Shown here: positions 23,795-32,062 of the stretch, one piece after another
Numbering within the stretch: the stretch's first letter is position 1
Layout: every line of letters begins with the position of its first letter
Assembly (NCBI GenBank): GCA_018239895.1
Contig: JAFEGL010000072.1
Location: 1-42,581, forward strand
Reading direction: 5' to 3'
DNA: 42,581 nt
Source: Verrucomicrobiota bacterium
GTDB lineage: Bacteria > Chlamydiota > Chlamydiia > Chlamydiales > SM23-39
Notes under the pieces: model-generated
Told to the model about the DNA's origin: nothing
Databases searched by the model: none
The model's input: the letters and a program-made list of their open reading frames with translations, nothing else
Position numbers and translations under genes: made by a program

Positions 23795-25222
23795 TTGGAA
23801 CCTGTTTCAAGCCGCCGCTTTTTAAATGTTTTTTTGCTTGCGATGCTCAACTTATCTGTGATGACATCGCTTAGAAATTTGCCTCTTGTGGCTCAGTATG
23901 GGTATGCATCGGCATTTTTCTATTTCATCGTCGCCGTTGTCTTCCTGTTTCCCGCCGCTTTGATCTCTGCCGAACTGGCAACGGGATGGACAAAGACAGG
24001 AGGCGTGTATATTTGGGTGAGGGAAGCCTTCGGCCCAGGCTGGGGGTTTTTCGCGGTCTGGATGCAATGGATCCACAATGTCACTTGGTTCCCGGCCATC
24101 TTGTCCTTCTCAGCGGTCACATTGGCTTACATGGTCCATCCCCCTCTGGCAGATAATAAGTTCTTTTTGTTGGGGACGATTCTGGTGGGGTTTTGGGGGT
24201 TTACGTTCTTCAACTACCATGGATTGAAGACCTCGAGCTGGTTTAGCGCGCTGGGTGTAATCGCGGGGACGATCGTCCCGGGATTCTTACTGATCCTTTT
24301 GGGGATTCTCTGGCTGATTCGGGGCGAGCCGCTCCAAGTTGAGTTTTCGCTCAAAGCTCTTCTCCCAGCCACCGAAGGGGCCGGGTTCACGTTCAATCTA
24401 GAGAGTTTGGTCTTTGTCACGGGACTCTTTTTGGCCTTTGGCGGCTTGGAGGTATCGGCTGTCCACGCAAGAGAGGTTCAAAACCCGCAAAAGACTTTCC
24501 CGAGAGCTGTGATGTTGGCCGGGGGAATTTCCCTGGTGCTTTACGTTCTAGGCGCTTTAGCGATCGCCATCATGGTCCCCCATGAAAAGATCAGCCTGGT
24601 CGCAGGTTTGATGGAGGCGTTCAACCTTTTTCTAGGAAGGTTCGATCTCGGCTGGCTCTTGATTCCGCTTGGCTTGATGATCGTCTGGGGCGCGGTCGGC
24701 GAGCTCAATGCCTGGATCATCGGCCCGGTCCGCGCACTGCATGCGACGTCGAAGCATGGCGACCTTCCCCCTTATTTCCAGAAGCTGAATAAACATGGGA
24801 TGCCGGCCAATCTCCTCTTTTTCCAGGGGATCGTCGTGACGGTCGCCTCGTTCGCCTTCCTCTTCATGCCGTCGGCCAGCAGCGCCTTTTGGATCTTGAG
24901 CGTCATGTCGACTCAGCTCTATCTGTTGATGTATATCTTGATGTTCCTCGCTGCAATCAAGCTCCGCTACAGTCATCCCCACATCGAGAGAACGTACAGA
25001 ATCCCCTATCATATGCCAGGCATCTGGTTCGTGGGAGGGCTCGGCGTCATCAGCTCGACTTTGGCTTTCTTTGTCGGCTTTGTTCCTCCTTCCCAATTGA
25101 TGGTCGGGAGCATCTATGTTTATGAGGGCTTTTTGATCGGCGGTTTGAGTTTGATGAGCTTAATTCCCCTTTTGATTTACCAATACCGAGATCCAAGCTG
25201 GCACAAGGAGCAGGCTGAATGA
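23795..25222 (+). CDS. APC superfamily amino acid permease
   Basis: 475 residues with about 12 membrane helices, resembling the glutamate/GABA or basic amino-acid antiporter branch: SLRNLPLVAQYG near the start, then AELATGWTKTGGVYIWVREAFG (the typical G-x-x-Y-x-W region), FLAFGGLEVSAVHAREV in helix 6, and GPVRALHATSKHGDLPP. The start is a TTG at 23795 with AGGA a few bases upstream. The first ATG is inside helix 1, so TTG is preferred. The stop overlaps the nitroreductase start (ATGA), implying co-translation. The transported amino acid is unknown. Confidence 0.88.
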   Translation: MEPVSSRRFLNVFLLAMLNLSVMTSLRNLPLVAQYGYASAFFYFIVAVVFLFPAALISAELATGWTKTGGVYIWVREAFGPGWGFFAVWMQWIHNVTWFPAILSFSAVTLAYMVHPPLADNKFFLLGTILVGFWGFTFFNYHGLKTSSWFSALGVIAGTIVPGFLLILLGILWLIRGEPLQVEFSLKALLPATEGAGFTFNLESLVFVTGLFLAFGGLEVSAVHAREVQNPQKTFPRAVMLAGGISLVLYVLGALAIAIMVPHEKISLVAGLMEAFNLFLGRFDLGWLLIPLGLMIVWGAVGELNAWIIGPVRALHATSKHGDLPPYFQKLNKHGMPANLLFFQGIVVTVASFAFLFMPSASSAFWILSVMSTQLYLLMYILMFLAAIKLRYSHPHIERTYRIPYHMPGIWFVGGLGVISSTLAFFVGFVPPSQLMVGSIYVYEGFLIGGLSLMSLIPLLIYQYRDPSWHKEQAE

Positions 25223-25794
25223 AGAATAGAAATTTTGATCATCCAGTAAATTCTCTAATTCTCAACAGATGGTCTGCGAGGGCAATGACGGGCGAGTCGA
25301 TCAGCGATGGGGAGCTATTCTCCTTATTCGAAGCGGCTCGATGGGCTCCCTCCTCTTACAATGCCCAACCGTGGAGATTCATCTACGCCAAAAGAGAGAC
25401 GCCCGAATGGGATCCTCTCTTCAATCTCCTCATTGAATTCAACCAGAGCTGGACGAAAAACGCCGCAGTTCTCGGGGTGATCTTGGCCCGGAAGACGTTC
25501 GAGAGGAACAACAAGCCGTCGGTCACTCACGGCTTGGATACGGGAGCCGCCTGGCAAAACCTCTCTTTGGAGGGGGCAAGCCGCAACCTCGTCGTCCACG
25601 GGATGGAGGGATTCGACTATGCGCGGGCCCGGAAAGAACTTCATGTGCCTGAGGAATTTGAGGTCTTAGCCATGTTCGCGGTCGGCAAACCGGCCCCGAA
25701 AGAGTCTTTGCCTCAAGAGCTTCAGGAGAGAGAAGCTCCTTCGCCCCGGAAGAAGATTAGTGAGTTCATCATAGAAGGGAAGTTCAGAAAATAA
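25219..25794 (+). CDS. Nitroreductase family flavoprotein
   Basis: 191 residues. The FMN-binding N-terminus is clear: RWSARAMTGESISDGEL, then EAARWAPSSYNAQPWRF, the classic nitroreductase R-S-x-R and A-P-S-x-x-N-x-Q-P-W motifs. The late region has GLDTGAAWQNLSLEG and MFAVGKPAPKESLP, where flavin-contacting residues lie. These enzymes reduce nitro or quinone compounds with NAD(P)H, and some act as dehydrogenases. No signal peptide is present. It is coupled to the amino-acid permease through a 4-nt ATGA overlap, suggesting a joint metabolic role that cannot be specified. A strong bidirectional hairpin follows the stop. Confidence 0.9.
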   Translation: MKNRNFDHPVNSLILNRWSARAMTGESISDGELFSLFEAARWAPSSYNAQPWRFIYAKRETPEWDPLFNLLIEFNQSWTKNAAVLGVILARKTFERNNKPSVTHGLDTGAAWQNLSLEGASRNLVVHGMEGFDYARARKELHVPEEFEVLAMFAVGKPAPKESLPQELQEREAPSPRKKISEFIIEGKFRK

Positions 25795-25797
25795 AAA

Positions 25798-25826
25798 ATC
25801 GAGCAGGCCTTGAGGCCTTGCTCGAT
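25798..25826. terminator. Bidirectional terminator hairpin
   Basis: ATCGAGCA-GGCCT and AGGCC-TTGCTCGAT form a near-perfect stem between the convergent nitroreductase and histone-like genes. An A-run precedes it on the plus strand (T-run for the minus transcript), so it best terminates the histone-like gene. Confidence 0.75.
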
Positions 25827-25850
25827 CCCAAAGATTAGAGTGTCAAGAGA

Positions 25851-26090
25851 TTACTCTTGAGCCATAATTGCAGCAACAGCTGGAGCTTTGCGACGTCTGC
25901 GTGTTTTGCGATGACCTTTCGCTTTTCTCTTAGCATGTTTCTTATGAGCTTTTTTGTGTTTGCGTTTAGCTCCGCCTTTTTTAGCTTTTCGGCGAGTCGA
26001 TTTGCGAGCTTTCGACTTACGAGCAGTCTTTCTGTGAGCTTTCTTGTGCGATTTACGCTTAGTAGCTCTTTTTTTGCGTTTCATAGCCAT
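25851..26090 (-). CDS. hctB: Histone H1-like DNA-binding protein, Hc2 type
   Basis: 79 residues, almost entirely Lys, Arg, Ala and His (for example KRKSHKKAHRKTARKSK), ending in a short non-basic tail (APAVAAIMAQE). Chlamydial Hc2 (HctB) proteins are of this composition, vary in length through internal repeats, and compact the chromosome late in development. This one is far shorter than the about 200-residue Chlamydia trachomatis protein and is notably His-rich. The start is set by AGGAGG 9 nt upstream. A clear promoter lies at 26209-26237, leaving a leader of about 110 nt with two hairpins. The symbol is by composition only, since basic low-complexity proteins cannot be aligned reliably. Confidence 0.75.
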   Translation of the reverse strand: MAMKRKKRATKRKSHKKAHRKTARKSKARKSTRRKAKKGGAKRKHKKAHKKHAKRKAKGHRKTRRRRKAPAVAAIMAQE

Positions 26091-26114
26091 GGTTTATTTC
26101 CTCCTGTTAAGTAA

Positions 26115-26200
26115 GGAGAGGGAGCGGTTTCAATGAAGGCCAGACCTTGAGGTCGGTACCTTTTCTACAGCGGGCAAGTCCCGCGGCTCACTATTGCCTT
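26115..26200 (-). promoter_or_regulatory. Structured leader of the histone-like gene
   Basis: The transcribed leader contains a GCGGG-loop-CCCGC stem (26166-26185 region) and a GACCTCAAGGTC palindrome (around 26140-26153) before the Shine-Dalgarno. Such structure fits post-transcriptional control, as known for the hctA histone in Chlamydia (IhtA RNA), but no regulator is identified here. Confidence 0.45.
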
Positions 26201-26208
26201 ACATCTTT

Positions 26209-26237
26209 AATATACAATTTTTTAATTATTTAAACAA
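26209..26237 (-). promoter_or_regulatory. Promoter of the histone-like gene
   Basis: On the minus strand TTGTTT (26232-26237), a 17-nt spacer and TATATT (26209-26214). It is in an AT-rich block, and transcription would start near 26202. Confidence 0.6.
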
Positions 26238-26543
26238 ACTTATTTACAAAATTGATACAAAATTCAACAACTCTTTCACCATAGAGAAAACTGCTTAGAT
26301 TTACTTCTGAGGGCGATTTTACATTTTAAAAAACAAGTAAAAAATATTTTTAAATCAACGCAAAAAAAATTTATTTTTGTGTCGTATTTTGCGAAGAATT
26401 CAACATGATTTCTGATTTTAAAACACAACATTCAACAGACTTAAAGTCAATTACTTACAAAATAACGAAACTCTCAAGTCATTCATTATAAATAAGTAAC
26501 AACTCCATTTTTCTTTTTTTACCTTTTTGACTATTCTCTTCAC
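26238..26543. other. AT-rich intergenic region without a gene
   Basis: About 300 bp of A/T-rich sequence between the divergent histone-like gene and rarA. I see no ORF with a ribosome-binding site and no RNA gene. A TATAAA-like box at 26487-26492 is a possible -10 for rarA without a convincing -35. Confidence 0.5.
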
Positions 26544-27803
26544 ATGTCTATTCCATTATCAGAACGGCTCCGCCCACAACATCTTTCTGAAATCGCAGGT
26601 CAGCCACATTTAACTGGATTGACCGGATACATCTCGCGGATTGTGCAGGCGGGTCGTCCTCTCTCCATCCTTTTATTTGGTCCTCCCGGCTGCGGAAAGA
26701 CGACAATCGCCCGCCTCTACGCAAAAGCGTTTCAACTCCCGTTTGTGACACTCAGCGCGGTGTTCAACACGACGACCGACCTGAAAAAAATCTTAAAAGA
26801 GGGGCAGGAGACTCCCCTTTTCAATCGGCAAACGATCCTCTTTGTCGACGAGATCCACCGGTTCAACCGGGCGCAGCAAGACATCTTTCTCCCCTTTCTC
26901 GAAGATGGGAGCCTGATCTTAGTAGGAGCTACGACAGAAAACCCCTCATTCGTCCTTAACAACGCTCTTTTATCCCGCCTCCGCGTCTTAACTCTCCACT
27001 CGCTCGACGCCGATGCGTTGAAGCAAATCCTCGCCCGATACGAAGAGAAAACAAAGCCGCTCCCGATGGGAGAAGAGTGCCGGCGATTTCTGATCGATTT
27101 GGCGCAAGGCGACGGCCGCCATCTTCTGAATCTTTTGGAAAACTTGGAGACCTCGCCGCCCGAACAGTGGGATCTCGCCACTCTTTCAACTGTTTTGCAG
27201 AAAAGATCTCCCCTCTACGATCGGCATCAGGAGGGGCACTTCAACCTGATCTCGGCCCTTCACAAATCGATCCGAGGCTCCGACCCCGATGCGGCTCTCT
27301 ACTGGCTCTGCCGGATGTTGGATGGGGGCGAAGATCCTCTCTACATCGCTAGACGGATGATTCGCTTGGCCACCGAGGATGTGGGACTCGCCGATCCACA
27401 GGCGCTGACCGTCGCTTTGAATGGATGGAACACCTACAACATGCTCGGCTCGCCCGAAGGGGAGCTGGCCATCGTCCAAGTCGTCATCTACCTCGCTCTC
27501 GCTCCAAAAAGCAACGCCCTCTACACTGCGTATGGAGAGGCTCGGGAAGATGCCGCCGAAACAGGGCATCTCAACCCGCCGAAAGAGATTTTGAACGCCC
27601 CGACTCAACTGATGAAAGAGATGGGCTACGGCCACGGCTACCAATACGACCACGACACCCCCCGCGGATTTTCCGGGCAAGAGTATTTCCCCGAAAAACT
27701 GGGCCGCAAATCGTACTACCACCCGGTCGAGCGGGGGTTCGAACGGGAGATGTCGAAGCGGCTCGAATACTTCAACCAGCTCAGAAAAAAGTCCAAGTCT
27801 TGA
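26544..27803 (+). CDS. rarA: RarA/MgsA AAA+ ATPase, replication-associated recombination protein
   Basis: 419 residues. It is a clamp-loader-like AAA+ ATPase acting at stalled replication forks. Walker A is GPPGCGKTT (46-54), Walker B is FVDEIHRFN near 96, sensor 1 is GATTENPSF and the Arg-finger region SRLRVL follows. The C-terminal tetramerisation region contains SAMHKSIRG-like ISALHKSIRGSDPDAALYW, RRMIRLATEDVGLADP and PEGELA, all family hallmarks. The length is about 20-30 residues shorter than the E. coli protein. No ribosome-binding site is obvious before the ATG. It is followed by a 237-nt spacer holding an imperfect direct repeat. Confidence 0.95.
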   Translation: MSIPLSERLRPQHLSEIAGQPHLTGLTGYISRIVQAGRPLSILLFGPPGCGKTTIARLYAKAFQLPFVTLSAVFNTTTDLKKILKEGQETPLFNRQTILFVDEIHRFNRAQQDIFLPFLEDGSLILVGATTENPSFVLNNALLSRLRVLTLHSLDADALKQILARYEEKTKPLPMGEECRRFLIDLAQGDGRHLLNLLENLETSPPEQWDLATLSTVLQKRSPLYDRHQEGHFNLISALHKSIRGSDPDAALYWLCRMLDGGEDPLYIARRMIRLATEDVGLADPQALTVALNGWNTYNMLGSPEGELAIVQVVIYLALAPKSNALYTAYGEAREDAAETGHLNPPKEILNAPTQLMKEMGYGHGYQYDHDTPRGFSGQEYFPEKLGRKSYYHPVERGFEREMSKRLEYFNQLRKKSKS

Positions 27804-27897
27804 GAAAGGCGGCAGCCAATTTACCCATCCCAGAAAAACCGATGATTTTAGCCAGTTTTACGGGCTTGTGCTGCACCCCGGGAATGGGCGATTTTGC

Positions 27898-28038
27898 CGG
27901 GCTGGGGAATTTTGCAATCGTCTCTTGAGTCAAAACAATTAGCCGTATATAGTTTTTCCTGAAAAATGAGGCGTTTTTAAAACTACGGACCTTTTTCCCT
28001 AGGCCGGGGTCTTTGCAATTGCCTCAATCAATAGGAAA
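27898..28038. repeat. Imperfect direct repeat in the spacer after rarA
   Basis: GGCTGGGGAATTTTGCAATC at about 27900 and GGCCGGGGTCTTTGCAATTG at about 28003 share most positions, and the similarity extends into a following CTC...TCAA. An intervening weak inverted repeat spans CCGTATATAG to ACTACGG (27943-27987). The significance is unclear. Confidence 0.3.
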
Positions 28039-28040
28039 AT

Positions 28041-29477
28041 ATGCTTGAACTGAGTCCTGCACGGAAAAACAAAGTCAACCTGGCCGATTACAACAGCTCG
28101 CAGGACATTGAAAATCGGATCATGATGTCCGATTTCACCGCCTTCGAACATAGCGTACTTGAAGAAATTCTATTTTCCCCCCTGAAAGTTTCTTTAAAAA
28201 AGCTCTCTAGAGCCGTCGACTGCGCTGACGAAGAAATCGAGCCGATTTTAAAAAAGCTCACGGCTGCGGGGCTGGTCGCCTTGGAGGGGGACTCTATCCT
28301 CGTCGACAAAGAGATGCGCAAGTACTTTGAGTTTCAGATCACCCGCTTCGATTCCGACTTCAAGCCCGATATGGAGTTTTTGCAAGGACTCTTAAAAAAA
28401 GTCCCGATCCATATTCTGCCGACCTGGTACTCGATTCCCCGCACCTCGAACAATATATTTGAGTCGATCGTCGAAAAGTATCTCCTTACTCCGCAAGCTT
28501 TTAACCGTTACTTGGGCGAGCTCAATTTGGGAGATCCTCGGATCGTCGGGATCATCCACGACGTCTACGCCTCTCCTCTCTTTAAGGTCTCCTCAAGCGA
28601 CTTGATCTCCAAGTACAACTTGAACCGGCGCGATTTCGAAGAGATCATGGTCCTCCTCGAATTCAACTTCGCTTGCTGCCTCTCCTATGAAAAAGAGGAT
28701 GACCACTGGCTGGAGTTTGCGACCCCATTCTATGAATGGCGCCAATATCTCCTCTTCTTGCAGGAGACCGAAGCCCATCCGATCGAACAGCCCGAACTCG
28801 TCTTTAGAAAACGGGACAACGATTTCTCATTCGTCGAAGATATGGGAGCGATCTTATCTTTAGCTCAGAAGAAACCGATCAGTGTTGGCCAGTGGCAAAA
28901 ATCGAACCCCTTGCCCACCGCTTTGGCCCGCGAACTGGCCCATCAGCTCCACCTGGCGCCCGACGAAGAGTGGCCCCAAGTCCAGGGCTACTTAGCTCAA
29001 GTGATTGAAAAACTCTGCCTCGTGAAACTGGCCGACTGCATCGACGGCCGCCTCTACGCATTGGAAGCGGCAAACGACTGGCTCGACCAGAGCTTACAAA
29101 ATAGGGCTCTCTTTCTTTATCGCCATCCCTTGAACCAAACGCTCTCCTGCCAACTTCCCGCCAGCCTCGCTACCGAACGGCACCTGCGCGAAGCGGAAAA
29201 AGCGATTAAGCGGGTATTGCACGGAAAGTGGGTCTATTTCGACGAGTTCATCAAGGGGGTTTTGGTTTCTCTCGACGAAGACTCGGTCGTTATGCTCAAG
29301 CGGACCGGAAAAACTTGGCGCTACACCATTCCCACCTACGATGAGGACAAAAAGGCTTTGATCAGAGCCACCTTCCTTGAATGGCTCTTCGAAACGGGTA
29401 TGGTCGCTCCTGGCACTGTCGACGGCCGAGACTGTTTCTGCGCCACCCCATTCGGCCGCCTCTTCTTCGAATCATAA
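28041..29477 (+). CDS. Conserved-looking protein with winged-helix-like N-terminus
   Basis: 478 residues; I do not recognise the family. The N-terminal 35-95 region (VLEEILFSPLKVSLKKLSRA then LKKLTAAGLVALEG) has the spacing of a winged-helix DNA-binding domain. A similar pattern near 200-240 (DLISKYNLNRRDFEEIMVLL) and at the C-terminus suggests a tandem winged-helix architecture, reminiscent of helicase-associated regions but without any ATPase motif. There is no signal peptide or membrane segment. AGGAAAAT precedes the ATG. It lies between rarA and the TerC gene on the same strand. A role in DNA or RNA transactions is a guess from fold-like pattern alone. Confidence 0.7.
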   Translation: MLELSPARKNKVNLADYNSSQDIENRIMMSDFTAFEHSVLEEILFSPLKVSLKKLSRAVDCADEEIEPILKKLTAAGLVALEGDSILVDKEMRKYFEFQITRFDSDFKPDMEFLQGLLKKVPIHILPTWYSIPRTSNNIFESIVEKYLLTPQAFNRYLGELNLGDPRIVGIIHDVYASPLFKVSSSDLISKYNLNRRDFEEIMVLLEFNFACCLSYEKEDDHWLEFATPFYEWRQYLLFLQETEAHPIEQPELVFRKRDNDFSFVEDMGAILSLAQKKPISVGQWQKSNPLPTALARELAHQLHLAPDEEWPQVQGYLAQVIEKLCLVKLADCIDGRLYALEAANDWLDQSLQNRALFLYRHPLNQTLSCQLPASLATERHLREAEKAIKRVLHGKWVYFDEFIKGVLVSLDEDSVVMLKRTGKTWRYTIPTYDEDKKALIRATFLEWLFETGMVAPGTVDGRDCFCATPFGRLFFES

Positions 29478-29479
29478 CC

Positions 29480-29502
29480 GGGGTGCGGGGCGGAGCCCTG
29501 CA
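29480..29502. repeat. GC-rich intergenic repeat, copy 2 (inverted)
   Basis: The reverse complement of the segment at 50-72, with two mismatches in 23. It directly follows the stop codon at 29475-29477 and forms a GC-rich stem, so it may end the upstream transcript. Confidence 0.4.
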
Positions 29503-29561
29503 CCTAGTTAGAATAGCCGGCGAATTCGACGTTGTGATATAGGTCGGGAAAAAAGGCGTTT

Positions 29562-30260
29562 ATGTTTGGACAGACGTTTGAGTGGGTCGATCTCCCCCGT
29601 TTGCTGGTTTTGATCTTCATCGAGATTCTCCTCTCGGCCGATAACGCGATCGTCCTGGGGGTCCTTACCCACTCCCTTCCTCAAAAACTCAGGACGAAAG
29701 CGCTCCTCATCGGGAGCGTATCGGCCTTCTTTTTCCGCGCGGGAGCTCTCTTCGCCCTCTCCTATTTGCTGAAGCATCCGTGGATCCAGATTTTGGGGGG
29801 ACTCTATCTGATCTATCTCTCCGTCCGCCATTTTTTAAAGAAAAAGGATGCCAGCCTCATCACGCCGGAGGGAGGAAAGAACTTCTGGAAGATCGTCTTC
29901 TTCATTGAACTGTTCGATTTGGCCTTTGCTATCGATTCGATCTTAGCAGGTCTTGCCTTCATCGAGACGACCCGGGTCGACGTCGGCTTCAATCCAAAAC
30001 TCTGGATCGTCTACGTCGGCGGCATGATCGGCCTCTTCGGAATCCGCTACACAGCCCATATTTTCAGCCACTTCATCGACCGGTTTCCCCGCCTCGAGCC
30101 AATCGCCTACTTCTTGGTGGGCTGGATCGGCATCAAGCTGGCCTATACTGTTTTAGATGAATTTATTTCTTACCACATCCCTTTTGAACCGATTTTTTGG
30201 ATCGTCCTCGTCCTCACGCTAATCTCTGGATTCATCAAACCCAAGACCAAAAAGAGCTAA
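29562..30260 (+). CDS. TerC family integral membrane protein
   Basis: 232 residues with about seven to eight membrane helices. Family hallmarks are the acidic intramembrane motifs EILLSADNAIVLG (residues about 21-33) and ELFDLAFAIDSILAG (about 115-129). TerC/Alx proteins export Mn2+ or support metal loading of secreted proteins in well-studied bacteria. The acidic residues are consistent with metal transport. An AAGGCG lies just upstream of the ATG. The smpB gene begins 21 nt downstream, so co-transcription is likely. Manganese export would link with the exported Fe/Mn superoxide dismutase elsewhere in the window, but this is speculation. Confidence 0.9.
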   Translation: MFGQTFEWVDLPRLLVLIFIEILLSADNAIVLGVLTHSLPQKLRTKALLIGSVSAFFFRAGALFALSYLLKHPWIQILGGLYLIYLSVRHFLKKKDASLITPEGGKNFWKIVFFIELFDLAFAIDSILAGLAFIETTRVDVGFNPKLWIVYVGGMIGLFGIRYTAHIFSHFIDRFPRLEPIAYFLVGWIGIKLAYTVLDEFISYHIPFEPIFWIVLVLTLISGFIKPKTKKS

Positions 30261-30281
30261 AACAGATATACTGTTCCCACC

Positions 30282-30737
30282 ATGTCTAAAGAAACAGAAC
30301 TCGTATCCAACAGGCGAGCCAACCACGACTATGAGATCCTCGAGACCCTCGAAGCGGGCATTTTGCTCCTCGGGACCGAGATCAAGTCGCTCCGCAACCA
30401 CGGCGGGTCGCTCCAAGATTCTTTTGTCGACGTAAAAGGGGCCGAGGCGTGGCTCCTCCAGTCGAGCATCGCCCCCTACTCGTTTGGGAATATCCACAAC
30501 CACGAGGAGAGGCGCCCTCGAAAGCTCCTTCTCCACAAGCGGGAAATTGAAAGGCTCCGCCGTCAAACGCAGGAAAAGGGGCTAGCCGTGATCCCTCTCT
30601 CCATCTACCTGAAAAAGGGGATCGCAAAAGTGAAGATCGCAATTGCCAAGGGGAAGAAATCGTACGACAAGCGGGCGAGCCTCAAAGCGAAAGAAGATTC
30701 TCGAGCCATGGAACGAGCCCGAAAGGGTGAAGATTAG
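30282..30737 (+). CDS. smpB: SsrA-binding protein SmpB
   Basis: 151 residues, the usual length. It binds tmRNA and delivers it to stalled ribosomes for trans-translation. Motifs are NRRANHDYEILETLEAGI, GTEIKSLRN, the SLQDSFV strand and RPRKLLLHKREI, ending in the basic disordered tail (KKSYDKRASLKAKEDSRAM) required for function. No Shine-Dalgarno is evident, but the start matches the family. It follows the TerC gene by 21 nt and precedes dnaN, an order I recall from chlamydiae. No tmRNA gene is seen in the window. Confidence 0.97.
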   Translation: MSKETELVSNRRANHDYEILETLEAGILLLGTEIKSLRNHGGSLQDSFVDVKGAEAWLLQSSIAPYSFGNIHNHEERRPRKLLLHKREIERLRRQTQEKGLAVIPLSIYLKKGIAKVKIAIAKGKKSYDKRASLKAKEDSRAMERARKGED

Positions 30738-30823
30738 CTAGTCCTCAACAAGTAATTTTGCTCGCGAGGGCAGGTAGGACTTAGCAGTATTTATTAAGGG
30801 TTACTCAGGAACTGAAACCTCAC

Positions 30824-30853
30824 TTGACAGCAGGTTGTAAGATATTTTATCTT
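30824..30853 (+). promoter_or_regulatory. Promoter of dnaN with overlapping palindrome
   Basis: A perfect TTGACA at 30824-30829, an 18-nt spacer and TATCTT at 30848-30853. A perfect small palindrome AAGATA-TTT-TATCTT (30839-30853) overlaps the -10 box and could be an operator. AGGAG precedes the dnaN ATG. Confidence 0.6.
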
Positions 30854-30876
30854 GCTGTATTCCAACAGGAGTATTC

Positions 30877-32013
30877 ATGAAAGCGGTTGTCTCAAAACTC
30901 GATCTAGTTACCTTAATCGGGAAGATCCAAAGCATCGTCGCCTCGAAGCCAGCGATCCCGATTCTCTCAAATGTATTGATCGAGGCGATCGACGATCAGT
31001 TAATCGTCAGCGCAACCGATTTGACCGTCAGCATGCGCTGCTTTGTTGAGGCCAAGGTGATCGAAGAGGGCTCAATCGCTCTCCCCGCCCGCCGCTTTTT
31101 CCAGCTGATCCGCGAGCTGACATCGCCTCAAATCAAAATCAGCGCGCAGACAGTTGAAGTCGCCGAGATCACGACGGGAACCTCCGTGTTCAAGATCAAT
31201 GGGATGAACAAAGCCGAATTCCCTGCTCTCCCCGATCTGACCGGCTCGCCAGAAATCACCTTGACCAATGCCCTGTTGAAGCAGATGCTCTCCAAAACCG
31301 TCTTCTCCGCAGCCCGCGAAGATAGCCGCTACATGCTCAACGGCGTGCAGATCCGAATCGCCGACCGAACCGCCACCTTCATCGGAACCGACGGAAAGCG
31401 GCTCGCAAAGACAACCTCCGCCGTTGCGATCGATCCTGCGATGCAAGGGAGCTACGTGATCCCTCTCAAAGCGGTCGATGAGATGATCAAAATGCTCGAC
31501 GACAGCGACAGCGAAGCCTCCTTGACTCTTTCAAACGATAAAATCGCCCTTGAAGCAGGAAATTTGACGCTGATCACCAAACTCCTCTCGGGCCAATACC
31601 CCGACGTCGAGCGGGTGATTCCGGCCAAATTGAACAACCAGTTCGCGATCCACCGCGAAGAGTTGATCGCGCTGCTCCGCCAAATCTCCCTCTTCACTTC
31701 GGAGACAAGCAGCTCGGTCCGATTCACTTTCGAGACGGGCCAACTCCACCTGGCAGCCATGAGCTCCGACATCGGAGAAGGGCGCGTCAGCATGCCTGTC
31801 GACTACTCGGGACCTCGTCTCGAGATCGCCTTCAACCCCTATTTCTTCCTCGATATCTTGCGGCACAGCAACGAAGAGACGGTCCGGTTTGGCGTGAACG
31901 ATCCCCACAACCCGGGCTTGATCACCGATTCGACCCAGGCGCTCTTTGTCATCATGCCGATGCGCCTCAGCGACACCCCCGCACCGCAAAAAGTAGTAGA
32001 GTCAGCCGTCTGA
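30877..32013 (+). CDS. dnaN: DNA polymerase III sliding clamp, beta subunit
   Basis: 378 residues, three-domain clamp of the usual length. It encircles DNA and tethers polymerase III. Recognisable segments include KPAIPILSNVLIEA in domain 1, EDSRYMLNGVQIRI and FIGTDGKRLA in domain 2, and AFNPYFFLDIL with the C-terminal FVIMPMRL in domain 3, where the family ends in a similar MPMR motif. It has 22 extra residues after that motif (SDTPAPQKVVESAV region), a slightly long tail. It has its own promoter upstream and is followed by recF after 49 nt. Confidence 0.97.
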   Translation: MKAVVSKLDLVTLIGKIQSIVASKPAIPILSNVLIEAIDDQLIVSATDLTVSMRCFVEAKVIEEGSIALPARRFFQLIRELTSPQIKISAQTVEVAEITTGTSVFKINGMNKAEFPALPDLTGSPEITLTNALLKQMLSKTVFSAAREDSRYMLNGVQIRIADRTATFIGTDGKRLAKTTSAVAIDPAMQGSYVIPLKAVDEMIKMLDDSDSEASLTLSNDKIALEAGNLTLITKLLSGQYPDVERVIPAKLNNQFAIHREELIALLRQISLFTSETSSSVRFTFETGQLHLAAMSSDIGEGRVSMPVDYSGPRLEIAFNPYFFLDILRHSNEETVRFGVNDPHNPGLITDSTQALFVIMPMRLSDTPAPQKVVESAV

Positions 32014-32062
32014 TCAATGTTTTTTGTTGCAGAGAGTTATAATATAATAAGAGATCTCTCTC

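Noticed and set aside
25857..26114. Plus-strand Phe/Ser-rich open frame opposite the histone-like gene
   Set aside because: It is the mirror of Lys/Arg codons. The minus frame has a strong ribosome-binding site and a promoter.
27186..27722. Long minus-strand open frame inside rarA
   Set aside because: rarA is fully supported by family motifs through this region, and the antisense frame has no plausible ribosome-binding site.
30200..30876. Possible tmRNA gene near smpB
   Set aside because: The spacers on both sides of smpB are too short and show no tRNA-like ends or tag reading frame.
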